The notes under the pieces were generated by a model. The model worked only from the letters and a program-made list of their open reading frames with translations. It had not been told where the DNA came from and searched no databases. The position numbers were made by a program, and so were the translations under genes. DNA of 19,682 nt, from contig DASZSJ010000073.1 in assembly GCA_035548675.1 (NCBI GenBank), positions 1 to 19,682 of the forward strand. The letters are read 5' to 3'. Each line of letters starts with the position of its first letter. The first letter of the stretch is position 1. Source of the stretch: VRUE01 sp035548675. Lineage in GTDB: Bacteria; Actinomycetota; Thermoleophilia; Solirubrobacterales; 70-9. Below are positions 8,314 through 15,081 of the stretch, piece by piece.

Positions 8314-8703
8314 GCTGGCCATCGGGTCCGGCACGCCGAGCTTGGAGATTTCCGGCGCCTCGTAGACGCCGCCCGGCACGCCGCCGACGATCAGCAGCCG
8401 CAGGCCGTCGCGGCCCGGCCAGACCTTGCGCTTGACGCCGGCGCCGACGCGGGCCATGTGCTCGGGGTCGAGCGGAAAGCGCTCGCCCTCGATCTCGATC
8501 TCGCCGCTGCCGCGCAGGGCGGTGAAGACCTCCTCCTGGCCGTCTTTGGCGTGGTCGTGCTCGGGGTAGTTCTCGAAGTCCGGCGGCAGGTCGATCACCT
8601 GGATGCCGAACGACTCGACTCCCAGCTCCGCCCGCACGCGCTTGAAGGCGCCGAGGTAGACGGCCTCCATGTCGTCGATCTTCTTCACCGCGTATCCAGT
8701 CAT
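8305..8703 (-). CDS. Cupin-domain protein
   Basis: A 132-aa single-domain cupin, a small beta-barrel that usually binds a metal and may be an enzyme or a sugar/small-molecule binding protein. The first cupin motif is visible as YPEHDHAKDGQEEVFTALRG (46-65), giving likely metal ligands His49, His51 and Glu57/58. The second motif (about 86-108, VGAGVKRKVWPG) lacks the usual His, having Lys/Arg instead, so the metal site may be incomplete or altered. The ATG start is preceded by a strong AGGAGGAG ribosome binding site. The gene diverges from the TetR regulator gene across a palindromic operator, so it is a likely regulatory target. A 7-bp hairpin (8301-8307 with 8311-8317) spans the stop codon. 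Substrate unknown. Confidence 0.85.
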   Translation of the reverse strand: MTGYAVKKIDDMEAVYLGAFKRVRAELGVESFGIQVIDLPPDFENYPEHDHAKDGQEEVFTALRGSGEIEIEGERFPLDPEHMARVGAGVKRKVWPGRDGLRLLIVGGVPGGVYEAPEISKLGVPDPMASSA

Positions 8704-8763
8704 CTCTCCTCCTGTGACGTCGCTTTCTACTGACCCCGCCCGGGGTGGCGGCGCAGTTCGCGC

Positions 8764-8808
8764 AGCCTAGCTAAGTACGAACGTTCGTGCTTTTCTGTTG
8801 AGTAGGCT
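8764..8808. promoter_or_regulatory. TetR operator with divergent promoters (cupin and tetR)
   Basis: ACGAACGTTCGT at 8777-8788 is a perfect 12-bp palindrome, extending to 20 bp (8773-8792) with one mismatched pair; this size and the central AACGTT suit TetR-family operators. The same -10 hexamer TAGGCT occurs on both sides: on the minus strand at 8769-8764 for the cupin gene, and on the plus strand at 8803-8808 for tetR, six bases before its ATG. The operator lies over the -35 region of both, so the regulator is expected to repress itself and the cupin gene. Confidence 0.65.
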
Positions 8809-8814
8809 TTGACG

Positions 8815-9417
8815 ATGGTTCCGGTACGGACAGAGACGGGAACGCGAGATGCCGGCAAGGGTGCGGACACCAGGGCCACGATTCTCGCTCGCGCCGTCGA
8901 CCTCGCCTCGGTCGAAGGCCTCGAGGGTCTGACGATAGGTCGCCTCGCCGGCGAGCTGGAAATGAGCAAGAGCGGCCTCTTCGCTCATTTCGGCTCCAAG
9001 CAGGAGTTGCAGTTGGCGACGATCGAGGCGGCTGCCAAGCGCTTCAGGGCGGTGATCGCGCCCGCCTTCGAGGCAGCGGAGGGAGCGCCGCGCCTGCGGG
9101 CGATGTCCGAGGCCTACCTCGCCCATCTCGAGCAGGGCGAGTATCCCGGGGGCTGCTTCTGGGCGGCGACCGCGGCCGAGTACGACGACAAGCCGGGACC
9201 AGTCCGCGACGCGATAGCGGCCGCCCTCGACGCCTGGCTCGGTGAGCTGGAGCGCCAGGCGGGCGTCGCCGGGGCGGCGGACCCAGCCAGTTTCGCCTTC
9301 GAGCTCTACGCCGTCGTCACGGCCGCGAACTCGCGCTACCGGCTCAGCGGCGACCCCTCGGCCTTCGCCTACGCGCGGGCCGGTATGGACCGCCTGCTCG
9401 GCGAGCTCGAAGCCTGA
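8815..9417 (+). CDS. TetR-family transcriptional regulator
   Basis: A 200-aa one-component repressor. The N-terminal TetR helix-turn-helix domain occupies about 18-65: TRATILARAVDLASVEGLEGLTIGRLAGELEMSKS contains the three-helix HTH, followed by GLFAHFGSKQEL, the family signature. The rest is a helical ligand-binding and dimerisation domain with a CFWAATAAEYDD segment resembling the TetR_C class of regulators that often sense small hydrophobic compounds. A TTG six bases upstream is in frame, but the ATG is preferred because TAGGCT lies six bases before it, giving a leaderless transcript. It is divergent from the cupin gene and convergent with the NTF2-like gene (23 bases between stops). The inducer is unknown. 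Confidence 0.93.
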   Translation: MVPVRTETGTRDAGKGADTRATILARAVDLASVEGLEGLTIGRLAGELEMSKSGLFAHFGSKQELQLATIEAAAKRFRAVIAPAFEAAEGAPRLRAMSEAYLAHLEQGEYPGGCFWAATAAEYDDKPGPVRDAIAAALDAWLGELERQAGVAGAADPASFAFELYAVVTAANSRYRLSGDPSAFAYARAGMDRLLGELEA

Positions 9418-9440
9418 GTTGCGCGCCGGATTGGCCGGGC

Positions 9441-9875
9441 TCAGTCGAGCAGGCCGACCTGGCGCAGGATCGAGACCGAGTCGGAGTAGACGTCCTTGCG
9501 TTTGACCAGGCCGTCCTCGAAGGGGATTACGTCGACGCCGTCCCAGCTGATCGTGCGGCCACTCGGCGGCGCTTCGAGCTCGCCGCGGCGCAGCGTCTTC
9601 GAGTGCGTCGCAGTTGCCGTCCACTCCTGCGTCACCACGCCCTCGCGCACGTAGAGTCGCCGCGTCTCGAACCTCATGTCGGGCCAGGCCTCAAAGATCT
9701 TTGCGATGTGCCCCCGCACGTCCGCGCCGCTGGCGCTCTCGCCCGCGGTGTGGTTGGCAAAGACCATGTCGGGCGCGTGCATCGCCACGATCGCGTCGAG
9801 GTCCTGCGCGTTCCAGGCCTCGTTGTAGCGGCCGATCGCCTCGCCCAGCGCCTCGACTCCATCGCGCTCGCTCAT
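9441..9875 (-). CDS. NTF2-like/SnoaL-type protein
   Basis: A 144-aa protein with the cone-shaped NTF2/SnoaL fold: IGRYNEAWNAQDLDAIVAMH (14-33) is the typical N-terminal helix pair, followed by MVFANHTAG, GHIAKIFEAWPDMRFE (55-70), a strand rich in VVTQEWTATATHSK and a final DGLVKRKDVYSD segment (121-132). Such proteins include polyketide cyclases, isomerases, limonene-epoxide-hydrolase-like enzymes and non-catalytic ligand binders; His33, Asp36 and Asp130 sit where polar pocket residues are usual, but no reaction can be named. The frame is open well upstream, but the ATG at 9875 fits the fold and has TAGAGT seven bases before it. It is divergent from the DUF167 gene, with only 34 bases between starts. 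Confidence 0.88.
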   Translation of the reverse strand: MSERDGVEALGEAIGRYNEAWNAQDLDAIVAMHAPDMVFANHTAGESASGADVRGHIAKIFEAWPDMRFETRRLYVREGVVTQEWTATATHSKTLRRGELEAPPSGRTISWDGVDVIPFEDGLVKRKDVYSDSVSILRQVGLLD

Positions 9876-9881
9876 CGCGGC

Positions 9882-9888
9882 TACTCTA
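9882..9888. promoter_or_regulatory. Symmetrical bidirectional -10 element
   Basis: TACTCTA reads TACTCT on the plus strand (9882-9887) and TAGAGT on the minus strand (9888-9883). The minus-strand box lies seven bases before the NTF2-like ATG (leaderless spacing); the plus-strand box would start transcription near 9894, giving the DUF167 gene a leader of about 16 bases with no clear Shine-Dalgarno. Only 34 bases separate the two start codons, so one shared element must serve both or the promoters overlap. Confidence 0.5.
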
Positions 9889-9909
9889 ACCAGCGAACTC
9901 CACCTGACG

Positions 9910-10179
9910 ATGAGCGAGAGCGCCCAGATCCCGGTCCGCCTGCGTCCCCGTGGCAGGGGGGACGAGCTGATGGGCATGCGCGAGGGTGTCCTGCAGGCGC
10001 GGGTTTCGGCCCCGCCCGTCGACGGTCGAGCGAACGAGGCACTGTGCCGCCTGATCGCGAAGGCGGCCGGCGTCGCCCCCTCGCGAGTCAGCGTCGTGCG
10101 TGGCAAGAAGTCTCGCGACAAGCTCGTCCGGGTAACCGGGGTGAGCGTTGCGACGCTTGAGAAAGCCCTTACCGACTGA
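9910..10179 (+). CDS. DUF167/YggU family protein
   Basis: An 89-aa protein of the UPF0235/DUF167 (YggU) family, small alpha/beta proteins conserved in bacteria with no agreed function. The family core is plain: IPVRLRPRGRGDEL (7-20), then VSAPPVDGRANEALCRLIAK (32-51), and VSVVRGKKSRDKLVRV (60-75), which carries the conserved G-x-K-S-R-x-K step. The length is normal. The ATG is the only good start. Its stop is followed after 12 bases by the oxidoreductase gene, whose ribosome binding site overlaps the stop codon, so the two form one transcription unit. It is divergent from the NTF2-like gene through a shared -10 element. Confidence 0.9.
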   Translation: MSESAQIPVRLRPRGRGDELMGMREGVLQARVSAPPVDGRANEALCRLIAKAAGVAPSRVSVVRGKKSRDKLVRVTGVSVATLEKALTD

Positions 10180-10191
10180 AGGAGAACCTGG

Positions 10192-11040
10192 ATGGACGTA
10201 GCGATCGGATTGCCAAACGCGGTGCCGGGAACCACCGGCGGACAGCTGGTCGAGTGGGCGCGCCGCGCCGAGGCCCGTGGCTTCTCCAGTCTGGGCACGA
10301 TCGATCGCGTCGTCTACGGCAACTACGAGCCGCTCGTCGCGCTCGCTGCCGCCGCGGCGGTGACGGAGCGGATTGGGCTCTGCACCTCGGTCCTGCTCGG
10401 GCCGCTGCGCACCAACGCGACCGAGCTGGCGAAGCAGTCGCTCAGCCTGCACGCACTCTCCGGCGGCCGTTTCACCCTTGGCATCGGCCTCGGCGCCCGC
10501 GATGACGACTACGAGGCGAGTGGCGTTTCCCTCAGCGGAAAGGGGAAAGCGCTCGACGCGACGCTGGAGCGACTCAAAGAGGTTTGGGAGGAGGGGGAGG
10601 GGATCGGTCCCTCGGAGGCCGGCTCGCCCGGGCTCGTCGTCGGCGGCAGCGTCGAGGCCTCCTTCAAGCGCGCCGCGCGCTTCGGCGACGGCTAGATCGC
10701 CGGTGGGGCGCCGCCCGAGCAGTACGGCGAGATGGCGGCCCAGGCGAAGGCGGCGTGGTCGGAGGGCGGCCGCGAGGGCGAGCCGCGCCTGATGGGGCTC
10801 GCCTATTACTCGCTCGGCGACGACGCCGAGGCGGAGGCGGCCTCCTACCTCGGCGACTACTACGCCTTCCTCGGCGAGGAAGTCGCCGGCTACATCGTCG
10901 CCGGAGCCGCCAAGGACGCCGAGACGGTCCGCGAGCGCATCGCCGCCTTTGCGCGGGCCGGCTGTGGCGAGCTGATCTTCTTCCCCTCCTCGGGGGACCC
11001 GGGGCAGGTCGACCTGCTCGCCGACGCGGCCGGCCTCTGA
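10192..11040 (+). pseudogene. Luciferase-like (LLM class, F420-type) oxidoreductase interrupted by in-frame TAG
   Basis: One continuous frame of 283 codons encodes a luciferase-like monooxygenase-family TIM barrel, but codon 168 (10693-10695) is TAG. Before it, LEWARRAEARGF-like, SLGTIDRVVYGNYEP, GLCTSVLLGPLR and GGRFTLGIGLGARDDDYEASG segments mark the family; these enzymes usually use F420H2 or FMNH2. After it, the homology continues directly with IAGGAPPEQY and ends GCGELIFFPSSGDP. The family normally reads GDGWIAGG here, so TAG most simply derives from TGG (Trp) by one G-to-A change. No frameshift is present. AAGGAG seven bases before the ATG gives a good start, in operon with DUF167. Outcomes are a recent pseudogene, a sequencing error, or read-through. 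A downstream ATG at 10732 would yield only a fragment. Confidence 0.85.
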
Positions 11041-11085
11041 CCACCGCCGGGCAACCCCTCCCGTGCGGGTATAGGGCGCCGCCCC

Positions 11086-11091
11086 TACACT
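11086..11091 (+). promoter_or_regulatory. -10 box of rlmN (leaderless type)
   Basis: TACACT is followed by six bases and then the GTG at 11098. No Shine-Dalgarno precedes this GTG, so the transcript probably begins with the start codon. No clear -35 is visible. Confidence 0.55.
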
Positions 11092-11097
11092 CGCCCG

Positions 11098-12078
11098 GTG
11101 GACCGCGCTCTGCTCGAGAGTACCCTCGCCACCGCCGGTGAGCCCGCCTACCGCGCCTCCCAGGTTTGGCAGTGGGTGGCGCGCGGTGCCCGGGACTACG
11201 GCGAGATGACCAACCTGCCGGCGGCGCTGCGCGAGCGGCTCGCCGCGACGCTGCCGCTCTCCACCCTGGAGGTCGTGGCCGAGGCGAAGTCCGACGACGG
11301 CACGGTCAAGGCGCTCTTCCACACCGGGGACGGGCGGGCGATCGAGGCGGTGCTGATGCGCTACCGCGATGGGCGTCGCTCGGTCTGCCTCTCCTCGCAG
11401 TCGGGCTGCCCGCTCACCTGCAGCTTCTGCGCCACCGGCAAGATGAAGTTCGGCCGCAACCTCAGCGCCGACGAGATCCTCGACCAGGCGCTGCACTTCC
11501 GCCGCGTCGAGGGGATCGACCACGTCGTCTTCATGGGTATGGGGGAGCCGACGATGAACCTCGACGCGGTGCTCGGCGCCTGCGAGCGGTTGCCCGACCT
11601 CGGGGTCACCCACCGCCGCACCGCGATCTCGACCGTCGGCTGGGTGCCGGGCATCGACCGCCTCGCCGAGTGCGAGATGCCGGTCAGCCTGGCGCTCTCC
11701 CTGCACGCGCCCAACGACGGCCTGCGCTCGCAGTTGATGCCCGTCAACGATCGCTACCCGCTGGCCGAGGTGCTGGCCGCCTGCGAGCGCTACCGGGCGC
11801 GCCGCCGCCGCAGGGTCTTCGTCGAGTACGTGATGCTCGACGGCGTCAACGACCACCCCGAGCACGCACGCGAGCTGGCGGCCCTGCTCGACCCGCGCGC
11901 CTACAAGGTCAACCTGATCCCCTACAACCCGACCGGCGCCTACGACGGTTCGCCGCCGGAGCAGATAGAGCGCTTCCGCGCGATCCTCGCCGAGCACCGC
12001 CTCACCGCGACCGTGCGCCTAACCCGGGGTCGCGATATCGATGCTGCCTGTGGTCAGTTGGCGGCGGCGGCGGGCTGA
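11098..12078 (+). CDS. rlmN: Radical-SAM 23S rRNA (adenine-2503 C2) methyltransferase RlmN
   Basis: A 326-aa dual-specificity RNA methyltransferase that adds a methyl group to C2 of A2503 in 23S rRNA (and A37 of some tRNAs), affecting translation accuracy and antibiotic binding at the peptidyl transferase centre. The radical-SAM cluster motif is C104-x3-C108-x2-C111 (GCPLTCSFCATG). The two further Cys needed for the protein-bound methyl mechanism are present: C97 in VCLSSQ and C318 in DIDAACGQL. MGMGEP, STVGWVPGI and NLIPYNP are the usual RlmN blocks. The length is slightly short of the 340-390 aa common in the family, the N-terminal domain being compact. GTG at 11098 is chosen from the TACACT box and the normal N-terminus (LAxxGEPAYRASQVWQW). 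It appears monocistronic. Confidence 0.96.
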   Translation: MDRALLESTLATAGEPAYRASQVWQWVARGARDYGEMTNLPAALRERLAATLPLSTLEVVAEAKSDDGTVKALFHTGDGRAIEAVLMRYRDGRRSVCLSSQSGCPLTCSFCATGKMKFGRNLSADEILDQALHFRRVEGIDHVVFMGMGEPTMNLDAVLGACERLPDLGVTHRRTAISTVGWVPGIDRLAECEMPVSLALSLHAPNDGLRSQLMPVNDRYPLAEVLAACERYRARRRRRVFVEYVMLDGVNDHPEHARELAALLDPRAYKVNLIPYNPTGAYDGSPPEQIERFRAILAEHRLTATVRLTRGRDIDAACGQLAAAAG

Positions 12079-12191
12079 CTGGAGGGGCGGCGGTTGTTGG
12101 TTGTGGACCCTGTGGTACCCCGCGGGGGTCTCCGGCGTCCTCCCGCAGAGGCACACCCGCCATGCCCCTGCATCTCCCCGAACAACAAGCA

Positions 12192-12219
12192 TTTGGCCAG
12201 CCAGCCAGCCCAGTACGAT
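12192..12219 (+). promoter_or_regulatory. Promoter of the P450 operon (leaderless type)
   Basis: TACGAT at 12214-12219 lies six bases before the GTG at 12226, and TTTGGC at 12192-12197 is a plausible -35 with a 16-nt spacer. The preceding part of the 147-bp gap after rlmN (12079-12190) contains only a short GC palindrome and no gene. Confidence 0.55.
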
Positions 12220-12225
12220 AGGCCC

Positions 12226-13683
12226 GTGGCCGCAGGGACCGCCGCCAAGCCCAAACCAACCGCTCGCGTCGAGCCGCCGCGCCAGCTGAGCGCCAACCCG
12301 GTTGTGCGGGTGCTCGACGACGTGCGGGCCGAGGCGCGGGTTCGGATGCACGGCTCCTACCCGCCGGGACCGCAGGAGTTCAGCGCGGCGCGAACGCTGC
12401 AGGCGGCGCGCGATCCGCTGCCGCTGCTGCTCGGGCTCTACGAGGAGTACGGACCGATCTTCAGCGTCCGACTCCTCCACCATCCGGTGATCTTCATGCT
12501 CGGGCCGGAGGCGAACCACTTCATCACCGTCGCCCACCCGGAGAACTTCCACTGGCGCGAGTCGAGCTTCGGCGACCTGATCCCGCTGCTCGGCGACGGC
12601 CTGCTGACGATCGACGACGCCTACCACGACCGCGCCCGCGAGATCATGATGCCCGCCTTCCACCGCGAGCAGGTCGCCGCCTCGGTCGCGGCGATGGTCG
12701 CCGAGGCGACACCGGCGATCGAACGTCTGCACCCGGGCGAGATCGTCGACGTCTACGAGTGGATGCGCAACCTGGCGATGCGGATCGCGATGCGGGCCCT
12801 GCTCGGCCTCGATCCCGACGAGGCGGGCAAGGGCGCCGCCGCGGCCGAGCACTTCGAGCGGGCACTCGGCTTCTACGGCATCGACTTCCACCTGCGCCTG
12901 CTGCGCGGTCCGGGCTCGCCCTGGTCGAAGATGGTGCGCTCGCGCGCCGTCCTCGACGAGATCGTCTACGGCGAGATCGCCCAGCGCCGCGCCGCGCCCG
13001 ACGCGAGCCGCATGGACATCCTCAGCCTGCTCGTCGGCGTTCGCGACGGGGCGGGGGAGGGCTTCACCGACAAGGAGATCCGCGACCAGGCGATGACCCT
13101 GATGTTCGCGGGGCACGACACCTCGACCTCGACCCTGACCTTCATGATGCACGAGCTCGCTCGCCACCCCGACGTGCTGGACAAGCTCTGGACGGAGCAG
13201 GACGAGGTGCTGAAGGGCGAGCCGCCGGACATCGAGCGGCTCGAGCGCGGGATGCCCTACCTCGACATGGTGCTCGACGAGGTGCTGCGCCTCTATCCGC
13301 CGGCCTGGATCGGCCCGCGCCGGGCGGTGCGCGACTTCGAGTTCGGCGGCCACCGCGTCGCCCGCGGCGCCTACGTCAATTACTGCTCCTGGGCCAGCCA
13401 CCGCATCCCCGAGGTCTTCCCCGAGCCCGAGGCCTTCATCCCCGAGCGCTTCACGCGCGAGCGCAAGGCGTCGCTGCCGCGCGGCGCCTACGTGCCCTTC
13501 GGCGGCGGCCGGCGGATCTGCATCGGCAAGCGCTTCGGCCAGACCGAGGTGAAGCTGGTGGCGACGATGCTGCTGCAGCGCCTGCGCCTCGACGCGCTGC
13601 CGGGACGGACGATGACGGTGCGCCAGATGCCGACCCTCTCCCCCCGGGGCGGTCTGCGCATGCGGGTACTGTCCCGCCCGTGA
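12226..13683 (+). CDS. Cytochrome P450
   Basis: A 485-aa soluble-type cytochrome P450, a heme-thiolate monooxygenase. The heme loop FGGGRRICIG contains Cys432 as the iron ligand; the I-helix motif is AGHDTS (295-300) with the Asp/Thr pair for oxygen activation; the K-helix ExxR is Glu352-Arg355 (DEVLRLYPP). The PERF-like segment FIPERF precedes the heme loop. It has no membrane anchor and no fused reductase, so separate redox partners are needed; none is encoded nearby. The frame is open upstream to 12094, but that part has no P450 character, while GTG at 12226 follows a TACGAT box by six bases. The stop overlaps the next gene by GTGA, so it is translationally coupled to an MFS exporter, which suggests that the product or substrate is transported. 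The substrate is unknown. Confidence 0.95.
   Translation: MAAGTAAKPKPTARVEPPRQLSANPVVRVLDDVRAEARVRMHGSYPPGPQEFSAARTLQAARDPLPLLLGLYEEYGPIFSVRLLHHPVIFMLGPEANHFITVAHPENFHWRESSFGDLIPLLGDGLLTIDDAYHDRAREIMMPAFHREQVAASVAAMVAEATPAIERLHPGEIVDVYEWMRNLAMRIAMRALLGLDPDEAGKGAAAAEHFERALGFYGIDFHLRLLRGPGSPWSKMVRSRAVLDEIVYGEIAQRRAAPDASRMDILSLLVGVRDGAGEGFTDKEIRDQAMTLMFAGHDTSTSTLTFMMHELARHPDVLDKLWTEQDEVLKGEPPDIERLERGMPYLDMVLDEVLRLYPPAWIGPRRAVRDFEFGGHRVARGAYVNYCSWASHRIPEVFPEPEAFIPERFTRERKASLPRGAYVPFGGGRRICIGKRFGQTEVKLVATMLLQRLRLDALPGRTMTVRQMPTLSPRGGLRMRVLSRP
13667..13672 (+). promoter_or_regulatory. Possible internal -10 box before the MFS gene
   Basis: TACTGT inside the last codons of the P450 gene lies seven bases before the GTG start of the MFS gene, matching the leaderless spacing seen elsewhere. 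Because it falls in coding sequence it may be coincidental. Confidence 0.25.
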
Positions 13684-15080
13684 CGGCGGCCCCCGCGGCG
13701 CAAGAGCTCAGCCCCTGGACGCTCTGGTTCGGCGGGTTCGCCTTCTTCGCCTGCTACCTCGGTCAGACCGTGCTCGGCATCGTCCAGCCGACGATCGCCG
13801 CCGACCTCGACCTCTCCGCCTCGGAGGCGCAGTGGGTGGTCAACGCCTTCTTCCTCACCCTCGCCCTCTTCGCCGCTCCGGGGGGACGTCTCGGCGACTA
13901 CTACGGGCACCGCCAGGTGCTGATCGTCGCGCTCGCGATCTTCGCCCTCGGCTCGCTCTCGGCGGCGGTCTCGCAGGGCTTCGCCTGGCTCGTCCTCAGC
14001 ATCGGGGTGGCGGGGATCGGCGCCTCGACGCTCTATCCCTCGAGCGCCGCGATGATCGCCAACCGGGTGCCGGCCGAGCATCGCGGCGACGCGCTCGGCA
14101 AGTACTCGGCGATCGGGGTCAGCGTCTTCCTGGTCGGCCCGGTCCTCGCCGGTCTGCTCACCGAGGCGATCGACTGGCGGGCGATCTTCGTCTTCGACGC
14201 CGCCTTCGCGATCGGCCTGGCCGCGATCGGCCTGCTGCGCGTCGACAACCGGCCGGTCGGTGCGCCGGAGCCCTTCGACGCCCGCGGCTTCGCCGTCCTC
14301 CTGGTCGGCCTGACGGCGCTGCTGGTGGCGCTGATGCAGGCCCTGACCTGGGGCTGGCACGCGCCCCCGACCCTGCTGCTCTTCGCCGCCGGGCTGGCGA
14401 TCCTCGCCGGCTTCGTCGCGCTCGAGCTGCGCACCGCCCAGCCGCTGCTCGACGTCGCCCTGCTGCGCCGCCGGGTGCTTGCCGGCATCGTCCTGGCGAT
14501 GTTCGGCGCCCAGGTGGTCGTCACCGGTTTCGTCATCTACGGCGCCACCTATTTCCAGCACGTGCTGGGCTTCGGGCCCCTGGTCGCCTCGCTGGCGATC
14601 GCCTCGGCGATGTTTGCCGAGCCGCTCTTCAACATCCTCGCCGGCCGGGTCACCGACCGCGTCGGGCCGCGTCGCCCGGCGCTCTTCGGCTACCTGCTCA
14701 CCGCCGCCGCCCTCGTCTGGGTCGCCGCCTTCGCCGACGAGGACAGCTACTTCCTCCTGCTGCCGGGCCTGCTGGTCATGAACGTCAGCATCGCGCCGAT
14801 GTTCACCTCGCTGCTGACCGGCCTCAGCAACGCGGTCGCCGCCGAGGAGCGTGGCGACGCGAACGCCCTCGTCCTCACCGTGCGCTGGATCGGCGCCGCC
14901 GCGGGCACGATGGTCCTCGGCGTCGTCATCCACTCCGGCAACGGCGCGGTCGTCACCGACGCCTCTCCCTATGCCTCGGCATTCGCGATCCTGGCCGGCG
15001 CGGCCCTCCTCGGGGCCCTGGCCTGCGCGAGCCTGCTGCGCGGCCCCGCCGCCGCGACCGATCCGGAGCCGGTGAGCTGA
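13680..15080 (+). CDS. MFS drug-exporter family transporter (DHA2 type)
   Basis: A 466-aa multi-pass membrane protein of the major facilitator superfamily, most like the 14-helix DHA2 (EmrB/QacA) proton-coupled exporters. The N-terminal half shows the first helix FACYLGQTVLGIVQPTIAAD, then WVVNAFFLTLALF, and the loop 2-3 motif A GGRLGDYYGHRQVL; motif C-like GVSVFLVGPVLAGLL follows. The C-terminal half has AGRVTDRVGPRRPALFG between helices and VRWIGAAAGTMVLGVVI near the end. The GTG start overlaps the P450 stop (GTGA), so the two are coupled. The next gene begins one base after this stop. The exported compound is unknown; the operon suggests a product of the P450 or a toxic hydrophobic compound. 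Confidence 0.93.
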   Translation: MTAAPAAQELSPWTLWFGGFAFFACYLGQTVLGIVQPTIAADLDLSASEAQWVVNAFFLTLALFAAPGGRLGDYYGHRQVLIVALAIFALGSLSAAVSQGFAWLVLSIGVAGIGASTLYPSSAAMIANRVPAEHRGDALGKYSAIGVSVFLVGPVLAGLLTEAIDWRAIFVFDAAFAIGLAAIGLLRVDNRPVGAPEPFDARGFAVLLVGLTALLVALMQALTWGWHAPPTLLLFAAGLAILAGFVALELRTAQPLLDVALLRRRVLAGIVLAMFGAQVVVTGFVIYGATYFQHVLGFGPLVASLAIASAMFAEPLFNILAGRVTDRVGPRRPALFGYLLTAAALVWVAAFADEDSYFLLLPGLLVMNVSIAPMFTSLLTGLSNAVAAEERGDANALVLTVRWIGAAAGTMVLGVVIHSGNGAVVTDASPYASAFAILAGAALLGALACASLLRGPAAATDPEPVS

Positions 15081-15081
15081 G

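Noticed and set aside
9876..10298. 141-residue N-terminal extension of the NTF2-like frame
   Set aside because: It runs antisense through the DUF167 gene and lacks NTF2 character; the TAGAGT box supports ATG at 9875.
12094..12225. 44-residue N-terminal extension of the P450 frame
   Set aside because: The sequence is Pro/Arg-rich with no P450 similarity, and the promoter box TACGAT falls inside it.
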